This document shows, piece after piece, positions 34,700-43,478 of a stretch of DNA of 64,000 nucleotides. The translations under genes were made by a program, and so were the position numbers. The stretch is taken from assembly GCA_036493895.1 (NCBI GenBank), contig DASXOZ010000022.1, forward strand, positions 43,501 to 107,500, read 5' to 3'. Positions within the stretch are counted from its first letter, which is position 1, and each line of letters begins with the position of its first letter. The DNA is from Candidatus Binatia bacterium (GTDB lineage: Bacteria > Desulfobacterota > Binatia > UBA1149 > CAITLU01). A model generated the notes under the pieces. That model had not been told where the DNA came from. It made no database searches and saw only the letters and a list, made by a program, of their open reading frames with translations.

Positions 34700-37170
34700 A
34701 ACCCGACGACGTTTACGACGCGAAAGCAGTCGAAGAACGCTGGCAGCGCCGCTGGGAGGAAGCGGCCCGCACGCCGCGCGCCGCAGGCGAAGCCAGTCGC
34801 TGTTTCTATCTGCTCGAAATGTTCCCGTACCCGTCGGGCCGCATCCACATGGGTCACGTGCGCAACTACACGATCGGCGACGTGCTTGCCCGCTTCCTTC
34901 GCGCGCGCGGCCACGAAGTCCTTCATCCGATGGGTTGGGATGCGTTCGGACTTCCCGCAGAGACCGCGGCGATCCAGCGCGGGGTGCAGCCTGCCGCGTG
35001 GACGTACGAGAACATCGCAGCCATGCGCCAGCAGCTGCGGCGCATGGGTTTCAGCTACGACTGGTGGCGCGAAATCGCGACCTGCCACCCGGGCTATTAC
35101 CGCTGGGAGCAGCTGTTCTTCCTGCAGATGCTCGAAAAAGGGCTGGCGTATCGCAAGAAGGCCGTCGTCAACTGGTGTGACCAGTGCGGCACCGTGCTCG
35201 CCAACGAACAGGTCGAGGACGACCAGTGCTGGCGAGGACACAGGCCCGTCCTGCAGAAGGAAATCGACGCGTGGTTCCTTCGCATCACTGCGTACGCCGA
35301 CCAGCTTCTGGCCGGGCTGGACGGTCTCGGCGGCTGGCCCGAGAAAGTGCGCACGATGCAGCGCAACTGGATCGGCCGCAGCGAAGGGGTCGAGATGACG
35401 TTCCGCGTCGCCGAGACCGGCGACGACCTGGCGATCTTCACGACGCGGGCCGACACCCTGTTCGGCGTCACCTTCGCGAGCATTGCGGCCGAGCATCCGC
35501 TGGCGCTGCGCCTCGGCGAGGCCGGCGGCAATGCAGCCGCCGTGCGCGAGTTCGTCGCGAGCATGCGCCGCCGCACGCCCGAAGAACGCGCCCAGGGCAA
35601 GGATGGAGTCGCGACGGGCTGCCACGCCATTCATCCGCTGACCGGCGAGAAGGTCCCGATCCACGTCGCCAGCTTCGTGCTGATGGCGTACGGCACAGGC
35701 GCCGTGATGGCGGTGCCCGCCCACGACCAGCGAGACTTCGAGTTTGCGCGCGAGCACGGCGTGCCGCTGCGAGCGGTCGTCGAGCCGGCCGGCGGGCATC
35801 TGGACGTGGCGTCGATGACGGCCGCATACGAGGACGACGGCGTGCTCACGGCGAGCGGCGCGTTCTCGGGCCTGGCCAGCGCGGAGGCCCGCGCGCGCAT
35901 CGCCGAAACGCTGGAAAACGCCGGCAATGGCACGCGCAAGGTCCACTATCGACTTCGCGACTGGGGGATCTCTCGCCAGCGCTACTGGGGCACGCCGATC
36001 CCGGTGATCCACTGCGGCGCGTGCGGCATCGTGCCGGTGCCCGAGAAGGACCTTCCCGTCGAGCTTCCGGCCGACGCGCCTCTTCTCGAAGGGGGCGCGT
36101 CTCCACTTCCGTCGTTGGATTCCTGGGTGAACGTCGACTGCCCGCGCTGCGGCGGCGCCGCACGTCGCGAGACCGACACGATGGACACGTTCGTCGAGTC
36201 GTCGTGGTATTTCCTGCGTTACACGTCGCCGCGAGATTCGGACGCGCCGTTCGACCGCCAGCAGCTCGAGCGCTGGCTTCCGGTCGACCAGTACATCGGC
36301 GGAGTGGAGCACGCGGTGCTGCACCTGCTGTATTCGCGCTTCTTCACGCGCGTGCTGCGCGATCTTGGATGGATCGCGCTCGACGAGCCGTTCACGAACC
36401 TGCTGACCCAGGGCATGGTCATCAAGGACGGCGCGAAGATGAGCAAGTCCAAGGGCAACGTCGTCGATCCGGATGAGCTCGTCCAGGAGTACGGCGCCGA
36501 TACGGCAAGGCTGTTCTCGATGTTCGCCGCGCCTCCGGAAAAAGACCTCGACTGGAGTGAGCGCGGCGTCGAGGGCAGCCACCGGTTCCTCTCGCGCGTG
36601 TGGCGCCTCGTGCTCTCCGTCGGCGACGGTCCCTTTCGATGGGAGGATCCCGGTCCCCGGGGCCTCGCCGACGAGTCGAAGAAACTCCGCGCGACCGTTC
36701 ACGACACGATTCGCCGCGTGACCCGCGACATCGGCGAGCGCATGCACTTCAACACGGCGGTCTCGGCGATCATGGAGCTGGTCAACGCCGTTTATGAGCG
36801 TCGCGGCCAGGCCGGCGGCGAGACGGATCCGGTAGTACCGTTCGCCGTCGCGACGGTGCTGAGGCTGCTGCTGCCGTTCGCGCCGCACCTTTGCTGCGAG
36901 CTGTGGGAGTCGACGATCGGCGAAGGTCCCGGGCTCGAGCAGATCGCGTGGCCCGAGCACGATCCTGCGGCGTTGGTGCGCGACAGCGTCGAAGTCGCGG
37001 TCCAGGTCAACGGCAAGGTGCGCAGCAGGATCACGATCGCCGCGGATGCGGGCGAATCCGATGCGGTTGCTGCGGCGATGGCCGATGCGAAAATCGTCGC
37101 CGAGCTGGCCGGACGCACGCCGCGCAAAACCGTTTACGTTCGCGGACGCCTCGTCAGCGTCGTCGTCTGA
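34696..37170 (+). CDS. leuS: Leucyl-tRNA synthetase
   Basis: 824 aa, full length. Class I synthetase with HMGH (51-54, the HIGH motif after PYPSGRI), a CP1 editing domain (about 225-410; TTRADTLFGVTF, AVPAHDQRDFEF), KMSKS at 581-585 and an anticodon-binding helical domain. Attaches leucine to tRNA-Leu and edits norvaline and isoleucine errors. C-terminal module VAVQVNGKVRSRITIAADA. Tightly coupled to nusB upstream, with lptE 10 nt downstream. Confidence 0.97.
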   Translation: MKPDDVYDAKAVEERWQRRWEEAARTPRAAGEASRCFYLLEMFPYPSGRIHMGHVRNYTIGDVLARFLRARGHEVLHPMGWDAFGLPAETAAIQRGVQPAAWTYENIAAMRQQLRRMGFSYDWWREIATCHPGYYRWEQLFFLQMLEKGLAYRKKAVVNWCDQCGTVLANEQVEDDQCWRGHRPVLQKEIDAWFLRITAYADQLLAGLDGLGGWPEKVRTMQRNWIGRSEGVEMTFRVAETGDDLAIFTTRADTLFGVTFASIAAEHPLALRLGEAGGNAAAVREFVASMRRRTPEERAQGKDGVATGCHAIHPLTGEKVPIHVASFVLMAYGTGAVMAVPAHDQRDFEFAREHGVPLRAVVEPAGGHLDVASMTAAYEDDGVLTASGAFSGLASAEARARIAETLENAGNGTRKVHYRLRDWGISRQRYWGTPIPVIHCGACGIVPVPEKDLPVELPADAPLLEGGASPLPSLDSWVNVDCPRCGGAARRETDTMDTFVESSWYFLRYTSPRDSDAPFDRQQLERWLPVDQYIGGVEHAVLHLLYSRFFTRVLRDLGWIALDEPFTNLLTQGMVIKDGAKMSKSKGNVVDPDELVQEYGADTARLFSMFAAPPEKDLDWSERGVEGSHRFLSRVWRLVLSVGDGPFRWEDPGPRGLADESKKLRATVHDTIRRVTRDIGERMHFNTAVSAIMELVNAVYERRGQAGGETDPVVPFAVATVLRLLLPFAPHLCCELWESTIGEGPGLEQIAWPEHDPAALVRDSVEVAVQVNGKVRSRITIAADAGESDAVAAAMADAKIVAELAGRTPRKTVYVRGRLVSVVV

Positions 37171-37180
37171 GGTCGTCGTC

Positions 37181-37813
37181 GTGACGTGGTCGTCGCCAGC
37201 ATCGCGGTACCATGTTGTCGCACGCAGCGTTGCGGCGGCCATGCTCGTCGCGGCTGCGTTGGCGGCAGCCTCTGCGACGGGCTGCGGCTACTCGCTCGTG
37301 CGCACGACGGCAATTCCGAGCGACGTGCGCACGATCTACGTCAAGGTCGTGGCTCCCGAGCGAACCGATCCTCTGCTTGCCGATGCGCTGGCGCGTGAAG
37401 TGCGGCGCGTGCTTCGCTGGAACGGACGTTTCCGCCCCGTCGACACCGAAGCGGCCGACGCCCAGCTCCTGCTGACGATCACGACCGACCGCTCGAGGGC
37501 CGTCGCATTCGACAAGTTCTACGAGGCGCTCGACTACCAGACGACGGTGGCCGTCGACGCCCAGCTCACGCAGGGCCACGACGTGACGCTGTGGTCGGCG
37601 CAGCGCATCGCCGCGACGCGCGGGCAGGCTGCTGTGCAGGGCGCGGTCGTCACTTCGAGCTCCGGCTTCCAGGGCGGCGATGTCACGAAGCCCCAGGCCC
37701 TCGAGCAGTTCGACAACGTGCAGCTGGGCGAGGAGCGCAAGGCCGCCGCGCGCGACGCGGTCATGAAAGACCTCGCCGAGACCGTGTATTCGCGGATGAC
37801 AGAAGGACTGTGA
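37181..37813 (+). CDS. lptE: LPS-assembly lipoprotein LptE
   Basis: 210 aa from the GTG 10 nt after leuS. A signal peptide ends ASATGC, and the mature protein starts CGYSLVRTTAIPSDVRTIYVKVV, the LptE/RlpB hallmark. Core sequence ADALAREVRRVLRWNGRFRPVD to the C-terminal helix LAETVYSRMTEGL. Plugs LptD in the outer membrane to deliver LPS. The order leuS-lptE matches enterobacteria, where holA usually follows; here holA is missing and rpsT converges. Confidence 0.88.
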   Translation: MTWSSPASRYHVVARSVAAAMLVAAALAAASATGCGYSLVRTTAIPSDVRTIYVKVVAPERTDPLLADALAREVRRVLRWNGRFRPVDTEAADAQLLLTITTDRSRAVAFDKFYEALDYQTTVAVDAQLTQGHDVTLWSAQRIAATRGQAAVQGAVVTSSSGFQGGDVTKPQALEQFDNVQLGEERKAAARDAVMKDLAETVYSRMTEGL

Positions 37814-37871
37814 GCGGCTCGCCCGCCCGGTACCGAAGCACCGGAGCGGACGAAGCAGGCAGGGGGAGAGC

Positions 37872-38135
37872 TCAGCCCAGAGCAGAGACGCTGCGGGCCA
37901 GGCGGCTGGTCTGGCGGTCGGCAGTGCGGCGGTGCAAGACGCCCTTGCCGGCGGCCTTGTGGAGCTGGCTCGAGGCGTCGCGCAGCCTTGCGGAGGCGGC
38001 GTCCTTGTCGCCGGCGGCGACGGCCTCGCGAAGCTGGCGCACCATCGTGCGAAGCTTTGCGCGCACGGCGCGGTTGGCGACACGGGCTTTTTCGGACTGG
38101 CGGTGGCGCTTGAGCGCCGACGGATGATTGGCCAC
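37872..38135 (-). CDS. rpsT: 30S ribosomal protein S20
   Basis: 87 aa from the GTG at 38135 with AGGAGG 4 nt upstream. Typical sequence: ANHPSALKRHRQSEKARVANR, central RTMVRQLREAVAAGDKDAASARL, and end GKGVLHRRTADRQTSRLARSV. Binds 16S rRNA. Only 26 bp separate its start from the divergent murJ start, so each promoter must lie inside the other gene or overlap. The 58-nt gap to lptE has a CCGGT/ACCGG inverted repeat (37827-37844). Confidence 0.95.
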   Translation of the reverse strand: MANHPSALKRHRQSEKARVANRAVRAKLRTMVRQLREAVAAGDKDAASARLRDASSQLHKAAGKGVLHRRTADRQTSRLARSVSALG

Positions 38136-38161
38136 GGAACCTCCTGAGCTCGAGCGAAACA

Positions 38162-39922
38162 GTGTCTGATAGCAACAAGGGGCAAAACCGTCAAACGGCG
38201 GGCCAAGCGGGGACAGTGGCGGCGGTTTCTTCGACAAAAGAAGCACCGGTAACGGAGGACGGCCCGGACGAGAAGGGGCAGGTTTCTCGCGCCGCCCACC
38301 TGCTGGCCGCGATGACGATGCTGTCGCGGGTCGCCGGCCTGCTGCGCGATGTCTCGGTAGGCGCCGTATTCGGCACCAGCGCCGCAGCCGACGCGTTCTT
38401 CGTCGCGTTCCGCATCCCGAACCTGATGCGCCGGATGGTCGCCGAGGGAGCAACTTCGGCAGCCTTCGTCCCGGTGTTCACCGAGAGTCTCGCCAATGAG
38501 GGCCTCGAGGGCTGCATGACGGCGTCGGCCGCCGTGGGCGGCACGGCGATCGTCGTGCTCGCGGTACTGACGGTCGTCGGAATGGCGCTGGCTGGACCGC
38601 TGACCGCGCTGTTTGCGCCCGGCTTCCAGGCCGACCCGTCCAAGCAGGCGCTGACCGTCTCGCTGACGCGCTGGACCTTTCCGTACCTGTTCCTGGTCGG
38701 AACCGCGGCCTGGGAGATGGGAGTCCACCACACGCTGCGCCGTTTCGCGCTGCCGGCTGCCGGACCGGTGCTGATGAACCTTGCGATCATCGCCGCGGCG
38801 CTCGGCGTCGCGCCGCATCTTTCGTCGCCGGCGTGGGCCCTGGTCGGCGGCGTGCTGGCCGGCGGCGTGCTTCAGGCCTGCGTACAGATGCCGTCGCTCC
38901 GGCGGCTGGGCCTGCGGCCGCGCATGCTGCTGGCGGTCCGGCATCCTGCTGTCGCGCGCTGCGCCAGGCTGATGGTTGCCGCCGTCGCGGGCGGCTCGAT
39001 CTACCAGGTCAGCGTCGTCGTCGCGACGGTGTTCGCATCGCTGCTTCCGGCGCGAACCGTCTCCTACTTGTGGTACGCCGACCGCGTATTCGAGTTTCCT
39101 CTCGGCATCGTAGCCGTCGCGGTCGGCACCGCCGCGCTGCCGAGTCTTGCCGCCCAGGCTTCGTCTCGCCGTCTCGAGGCGATGGGCCAGACTCTCGTGC
39201 ACTCGATGTCGCTGACGATCGCGTTCTGCCTGCCCGCGGCAATCGGGCTGCTGCTTCTCGCCCGCGACATCACGACGCTGCTGTTCGAGCGCGGGAGCTT
39301 TACCGCGTCCGATTCCGCGATGACCGCATGGGCGCTCGAGGCCGGCGTTCCCGGTCTTCTCGGCGTCGCCATGGTGCGCGTGCTGTCGGCGGCGTTCTTC
39401 GCGCTCGAGAAGCCGCGCATCCCGGTGCTGGCGGGGCTGGGAAGCCTGGTCCTCAGCTGCATTCTGTCGGTCGCGCTGATGGGGCCGGTGCAGGACGTGA
39501 CGTCGTGGGCCGGTGCGCCCGTCCAATGGCTGCAGCAGCATATCGGCATCGTCGACATGCGCCATGCGGGCCTCTCGCTCGCGACCGGACTTTCCGCAAG
39601 CGTTGACGCTGCAGTCCTGCTCGTCGTGGTGCGCCGCGTGTTGCCGTCGCTCGACCTGGCCCCTCTCGCACGATCGACGCTCGTGCACGCGGCCGCAGGC
39701 GTCGCGATGGCGATTGCGGTCGAAGGATGGATGAGCGTGTCGTCGCAGTGGAGCTTCGGCGGCGTGCTCGCGCTGAAGGTCGGCGTCGCGGTGACGCTCG
39801 GCTGCGCGAGCTACCTTGCGGTTGCATCGCGCCTCGGCAGCGCCGAGATCGACGAGCTGCTGGCGAGATTCCGCACGAGCGCAACGGCTACGGGCGGGAT
39901 CGACGGCCGGGCGCCTTCATGA
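38162..39922 (+). CDS. murJ: Lipid II flippase MurJ
   Basis: 586 aa. Moves lipid II across the inner membrane for peptidoglycan. A 40-residue hydrophilic N-terminal extension is unusual; then LAAMTMLSRVAGLLRDVSVG, the AFFVAFRIPNLMRRMVAEGATSAAFVPVF segment with the conserved Arg of the MOP cavity, and SYLWYADRVFEFPLGIVAVAVGTAALP. About 14 membrane helices. GTG start with no clear Shine-Dalgarno. The 3' end overlaps mazG by 6 nt, convergent. Confidence 0.92.
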   Translation: MSDSNKGQNRQTAGQAGTVAAVSSTKEAPVTEDGPDEKGQVSRAAHLLAAMTMLSRVAGLLRDVSVGAVFGTSAAADAFFVAFRIPNLMRRMVAEGATSAAFVPVFTESLANEGLEGCMTASAAVGGTAIVVLAVLTVVGMALAGPLTALFAPGFQADPSKQALTVSLTRWTFPYLFLVGTAAWEMGVHHTLRRFALPAAGPVLMNLAIIAAALGVAPHLSSPAWALVGGVLAGGVLQACVQMPSLRRLGLRPRMLLAVRHPAVARCARLMVAAVAGGSIYQVSVVVATVFASLLPARTVSYLWYADRVFEFPLGIVAVAVGTAALPSLAAQASSRRLEAMGQTLVHSMSLTIAFCLPAAIGLLLLARDITTLLFERGSFTASDSAMTAWALEAGVPGLLGVAMVRVLSAAFFALEKPRIPVLAGLGSLVLSCILSVALMGPVQDVTSWAGAPVQWLQQHIGIVDMRHAGLSLATGLSASVDAAVLLVVVRRVLPSLDLAPLARSTLVHAAAGVAMAIAVEGWMSVSSQWSFGGVLALKVGVAVTLGCASYLAVASRLGSAEIDELLARFRTSATATGGIDGRAPS

Positions 39923-40798
39923 AGCGGCGCTCGTCTTGCGCAGCCGCGCCTTGGCCAGTTCCCAGGCCTCGTCGAGCTCGTCGGCCGAGCACGAAGCGGG
40001 ATCCTTGCCCCGGCTTCGAAAGTCGGCCTCCACCTGCCGGAACCTTGCAGAGAATTTCGCGAGCGCTTTCTCGAGCGTAAGCTCGGCGTGCACGTCGAGA
40101 TGGCGAGCCCAGCTCGCGATCGTCAGCAGCAGGTCGCCGATTTCTTCGCCGGCCGCTTCCGTGTCGCCGTCCGCGAGCGCGGCATCGATCTCCGCCAACT
40201 CTTCGTCCACTTTGCGCCGCACATCGCCCGCGCAGGTCCAGTCGAAACCGACGGAGGCGGCCTTCTCGCCGATGCGGTGGGCGCGAATCAGGCCGGGAAG
40301 CGCACGCGGAACTCCGTCGATGGCGGACGATTCGTCTTGTTTCTTTTCCTCTGCCGCGCCCGCTCCGCGGTCGGGTCCACCTGCCGCGCCCGCTCCGCGG
40401 TCGCGCAATTTCTTCGCGTCACGTTCGATTTTCTTGATCGCGGTCCAGTTGCGCTCGACTTCGGTGCTGCCGGTGACGGTGACGTCGCCGAACACGTGCG
40501 GATGACGCCGCACGAGCTTGGCGCAGATGTTCTCGACGACGTCGTCGATCGTGAACGCAGCACGCTCGGCGGCAAGCTCGCTGTGGAAGACGACCTGCAG
40601 CAGCACGTCTCCCAGCTCGTCGCGAAGCTCGCCGTCGTCGGCCGCGTCGATCGCTTCGAGAACCTCGTAGGTTTCCTCGACGAGGTAAGGTCGCAGCGTC
40701 TCGTGGGTCTGCTCGGCGTCCCACGGACAGCCGCCGGGCGAACGCAGCCGGTGAAGGATCGCGACGAGATCGGCAAATGTGCGCCGCGGTTCGGTCAC
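39917..40798 (-). CDS. mazG: Nucleoside triphosphate pyrophosphohydrolase MazG
   Basis: 293 aa from the GTG at 40798, overlapping the upstream TPR gene stop. Hydrolyses NTPs to NMP and PPi. The N-terminal MazG domain has the metal motif EETYEVLEAI and DELGDVLLQVVFHSEL, HPHVFGD and NWTAIKKIE; the C-terminal domain repeats it as VDEELAEIDAAL and EEIGDLLLTIASWARHL. The linker (about 149-166) contains a DRGAGAA duplication caused by a 30-bp DNA repeat. Affects the nucleotide pool and ppGpp. Confidence 0.92.
   Translation of the reverse strand: MTEPRRTFADLVAILHRLRSPGGCPWDAEQTHETLRPYLVEETYEVLEAIDAADDGELRDELGDVLLQVVFHSELAAERAAFTIDDVVENICAKLVRRHPHVFGDVTVTGSTEVERNWTAIKKIERDAKKLRDRGAGAAGGPDRGAGAAEEKKQDESSAIDGVPRALPGLIRAHRIGEKAASVGFDWTCAGDVRRKVDEELAEIDAALADGDTEAAGEEIGDLLLTIASWARHLDVHAELTLEKALAKFSARFRQVEADFRSRGKDPASCSADELDEAWELAKARLRKTSAAS
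40351..40403 (-). repeat. 30-bp-period direct repeat in mazG linker (2 units)
   Basis: CTGCCGCGCCCGCTCCGCGG followed by TCG occurs at 40351 and again at 40381. Each copy holds the inverted pair CCGCG/CGCGG. The period of 30 keeps frame and yields DRGAGAA twice in the MazG linker. Confidence 0.8.
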
Positions 40799-41487
40799 GG
40801 GCCCGAAGCCTTCGCGAACTCGGGATCGATCTGGTCGATCAGCGCGAGGGCTTCGTCGAGCACCTTTCGGCGGCCCTGGATGCACGCGAGATGGGCTGCG
40901 CGCCGTACCTGGCGGCGCGCCTCGTCGACGTCGCCGTTGCGCGCCAGCGCTCTGGCAAGGGAGACGCGGGTGCCGGGGCCGCCGGGATTGAGCGCGATGG
41001 CGCGCTCGAGCAGCTTCAGGCCGGCGGCCGGATCGCCACCGATCAGCGTAGGCAGGTCGAGCAGCACTCCGCCCTTGGCGGCAAGGGCGTTGGGGTAGCG
41101 CGGATCCAGCGATAGCGCGCGGTCGAGGTACTTTCGATCGAGGGCGCGCAGTGCGAGCAGGTTCTTGGCCACCCCGTCGGCGAGAAGGACACGACCTGTG
41201 GCGGCGAAATACACGAAGTTGGCCCCGGCCGAATCGGGGTTGCGGCTGAGCGCAGATTCAGCCTCCGTACTGGCCTTGCGGTAGAGCTCGAGTGCGGTGG
41301 GGTCGGGTTTGGTGCGCAGTTCGGCTGATCGAAGCGTGCGCTCGGCCTGCGACACCTGCGGGTCCGTTTCCAGCGCCAGCGCGAGCGCAGGCATGAGCGC
41401 AACCGCGCTGAGTGCGCCGGTCACCTGCGCAATCGCCAGCAGCCATCCGGCTGCGATCCGAACTGCCGTCCCCCTGAAACTCCCCAT
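40795..41487 (-). CDS. Exported TPR-repeat protein
   Basis: 230 aa from the ATG at 41487. The N-terminal hydrophobic helix (about 10-38, with ALALALE after it) suggests a signal peptide and periplasmic location. The rest is tetratricopeptide-like: ALELYRKASTEAESALSRNPDSAGANF, LDRKYLDRALSLDPRYPNALAAKGGVLLD and AAGLKLLERAIALNPGGPGTRVSLARAL. Resembles TatT-type TPR proteins that organise periplasmic complexes; partner unknown. Translationally coupled to mazG. Confidence 0.75.
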   Translation of the reverse strand: MGSFRGTAVRIAAGWLLAIAQVTGALSAVALMPALALALETDPQVSQAERTLRSAELRTKPDPTALELYRKASTEAESALSRNPDSAGANFVYFAATGRVLLADGVAKNLLALRALDRKYLDRALSLDPRYPNALAAKGGVLLDLPTLIGGDPAAGLKLLERAIALNPGGPGTRVSLARALARNGDVDEARRQVRRAAHLACIQGRRKVLDEALALIDQIDPEFAKASGP

Positions 41488-41926
41488 GCGCTCGCCTCGG
41501 CCGGCGCTTCGTGAACCTGCGCCGCCTGCCTTGTGACGAGCCGTTAACACGACGGACCAAATCGAACAATGCGGGTGCGCAGGAGAATCGCCAGCGGGGG
41601 CGGGCATGAGCGCGATTCCAAGACCTGAGCCGGACTGCTCGCCCGGCAAGGTTCCTCCAGCGGCGAGCGTCCCGGTGGGGTGGCGGAAGCAGCACTCCGC
41701 GAGTTGGCGTGACCCGCGGGGAAGCAAGCGGGATTGCAGTGGATTCACGGCGCGTTGCGCCATGAACCGCAAAATCGTCTGGACGGCTGACAGCTTCGTT
41801 GACGGGTCAGGGGTGTGGCCACTATCACCAAAGTACGGGGAAATGCCGGGAAGGACATCGGATCCGCCGGGCACGAGAAATGGACAGAAAAGGGAAAACA
41901 GACCGTAACCGGGAGGAGGTCGTACC
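41488..41926. other. Intergenic region, no convincing gene (439 nt)
   Basis: Divergent spacer between the TPR gene and the 41927 gene. It holds a promoter-like pair at 41799-41828 and a good Shine-Dalgarno before 41927. A 100-codon reading frame (41606-41908) has no codon or family signature and looks accidental. No repeat or RNA gene was recognised. Confidence 0.6.
41799..41828 (+). promoter_or_regulatory. Candidate sigma70-like promoter for the 41927 gene
   Basis: TTGACG at 41799-41804, an 18-nt spacer, and TATCAC at 41823-41828. The predicted start would give a leader of about 90 nt, ending in GGGAGGAGG before the ATG. Confidence 0.5.
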
Positions 41927-42301
41927 ATGAGTCATCCAGCCGTCATGTTTGCCGCCGCAGAGCACCCAGGCGTCGAGCCGTCGCGGGAGCCGGAGAACCG
42001 GCTGATGCTGGCAGTCCTCGAGGAAGCCCTCGTGACTTTCCAGCGCGGCCTCAATTCCCCCGTTCCGGAGCGCCGGAAGCGGTTCTGCGAGGTCGACCGC
42101 TGGGTCGCAGAAAAAGACTCCGACTGGCCGTTTTCATTCGAGAACATCTGCCAGACGTTGAGGATCGATGCCGACTACATCCGCGCCGGCCTGCGCAGCC
42201 TGAAGTGCCAGTCGCTGCTTCGCCGCGCGGCGCTGCGCGGACGCAAGCTGCGCCGCGAGAGGATCTACGACCGCCGCAGCTGGCGCGGCCACATCAAGTA
42301 A
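41927..42301 (+). CDS. Small protein of unknown function, possible helix-turn-helix
   Basis: 124 aa; ATG with an excellent AGGAGG 7 nt upstream and its own promoter. No enzyme motif. Helical N-half (NRLMLAVLEEALVTFQRGL), then FCEVDRWVAEKDSDWPFSFENICQTLRIDADYIRAGLRSLK, where SFENICQTLRIDADYIRAGL looks like a helix-turn-helix unit, and a strongly basic tail (RRAALRGRKLRRERIYDRRSW). I recall similar WPFSFENIC-containing proteins in deltaproteobacterial genomes but cannot verify this here. A small DNA- or RNA-binding regulator is plausible. Followed by a hairpin repeat array. Confidence 0.7.
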   Translation: MSHPAVMFAAAEHPGVEPSREPENRLMLAVLEEALVTFQRGLNSPVPERRKRFCEVDRWVAEKDSDWPFSFENICQTLRIDADYIRAGLRSLKCQSLLRRAALRGRKLRRERIYDRRSWRGHIK

Positions 42302-42356
42302 TCCCGCTCCCTCGACTGCACGGGCGGCGGCCTGCCGCTCGGGCAGTTGCTCCCCA

Positions 42357-42501
42357 GGCCGGGCGAAGTCCGGCGAATTCTCGGAGGCCGGGCAAAGCCC
42401 GGCGAATCCTCGGAGGCCGGGCGAAGCCCGGTGAATCCTCGGAGGCCGGGCGACGCCCGGTGGCTCGTCGGAGGCCGGGCGAAGCGGCCGAGAACGCGGC
42501 G
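42357..42501 (+). repeat. 29-bp tandem hairpin repeat array (5 units)
   Basis: Units start GGCCGGGC at 42357, 42386, 42415, 42444 and 42473, exact 29-bp period. Each holds a short inverted repeat such as CCGGGCGAAGCCCGG; the central loop varies (GAA, AAA, GAC) while most stems are kept, then the linker GAATCCTCGGA. The core GCGAAGC is a known, unusually stable mini-hairpin. It fills much of the 298-nt gap between the small orphan gene and purU. There are no variable spacers, so this is not CRISPR. Confidence 0.85.
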
Positions 42502-42599
42502 AGCGCCGGCACGTCCCTCGACCGCGACGACACGACGCAGCGGAGCGCTGTAATGGTGGCGCATTTGCGGGACTGCTCCGGCGCCGTTAGCTTTCGCGG

Positions 42600-43469
42600 A
42601 TGCCCGCATCCAATCCGGCCGTCGTCTCGGTGCTGGGGCGCGACCAGAAGGGCGTCGTCGCCCGCATCTGCACGTACCTCGCCCAGCACAGCGTCAACAT
42701 CGAGAAGATCGACCAGAACGTGATGGAGGGCCTCTTCATCATGTCGATGCTGGTCGACCTGGCCGACCTCGACATCAACCTGGACACGCTGATCCTCGAC
42801 CTCAAAGGCATCGGCTCCGAGATGTCGATGGACGTCACGGTGCGGCTGCACGGCGAGCGGATGCGCAAGCGCGTCGCGATTCTCGTCTCCAGGGAGCCGC
42901 ATTGCCTCGAAGCCCTGCTGGCGGCACGGCGCAGCGGCGACCTCGACGCCGACTTTCCCGTCGTGCTGTCGAACCACCCCGACCTGGAGCCGCTGGCCGT
43001 TGCCGAGGGCATTCCGTTTCGCTGGATGCCCTCGACCGACAAAGCGGCCCACATGCAGTTCCTTGCCGCCGAGCTGGCCAAGGCGGGCCCCGACCTGGTG
43101 GTCCTCGCCCGGTACATGCAGGTTCTTGCGCCCGAGCTGACCCGCGGCTGGGCCAATCGCGTCCTGAACATCCACCCGTCGCTGCTGCCGTATTACCCGG
43201 GCGCCAACGCCTACAAGCAGGCCTACGAGGCCGGCATCCGCGTTTGCGGCTGCACGGCCCACATCGTCACCGAAGAGCTCGACAAGGGCCCTATCGTCCT
43301 CCAGGACGTCTTCCACATCCGCGTAGGCGAGGACTCGCTCGAGACCGTCAAGGCCAACGGGAGGGCCCTGGAAGCCAAGGTCCTGACGAAGGCCGTGCAG
43401 CTGTGCGTGCGCGACGAGCTGGTCGTGCTCGACGGGAAAGTGCTGTTCCGGCCGGGCCGGATGGCGTGA
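42600..43469 (+). CDS. purU: Formyltetrahydrofolate deformylase
   Basis: 289 aa. Hydrolyses 10-formyl-THF to formate and THF, balancing one-carbon pools. N-terminal ACT domain (about 5-85; VVSVLGRDQKGVVARICTYL) and a formyltransferase-fold catalytic domain with RVAILVSREPHCLEALL, LARYMQVLAPEL, the catalytic NIHPSLLPYYPGANAY and an Asp in EELDKGPIVLQD. ATG start without a strong Shine-Dalgarno. Preceded by the 29-bp array, which may affect its transcript. Confidence 0.93.
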   Translation: MPASNPAVVSVLGRDQKGVVARICTYLAQHSVNIEKIDQNVMEGLFIMSMLVDLADLDINLDTLILDLKGIGSEMSMDVTVRLHGERMRKRVAILVSREPHCLEALLAARRSGDLDADFPVVLSNHPDLEPLAVAEGIPFRWMPSTDKAAHMQFLAAELAKAGPDLVVLARYMQVLAPELTRGWANRVLNIHPSLLPYYPGANAYKQAYEAGIRVCGCTAHIVTEELDKGPIVLQDVFHIRVGEDSLETVKANGRALEAKVLTKAVQLCVRDELVVLDGKVLFRPGRMA

Positions 43470-43478
43470 CGACGCTGC

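Noticed and set aside
34192..37242. 1016-codon open frame antisense to leuS
   Set aside because: High GC keeps antisense frames open; composition is Arg/His/Gln-rich with no family motif, and leuS is certain.
41606..41908. 100-codon frame in the 439-nt intergenic region
   Set aside because: Atypical codon use, no ribosome site, and it contains the promoter of the next gene.
42357..42501. Regular 29-bp repeats as a CRISPR array
   Set aside because: The units are contiguous with no unique spacers, and no cas genes are nearby.
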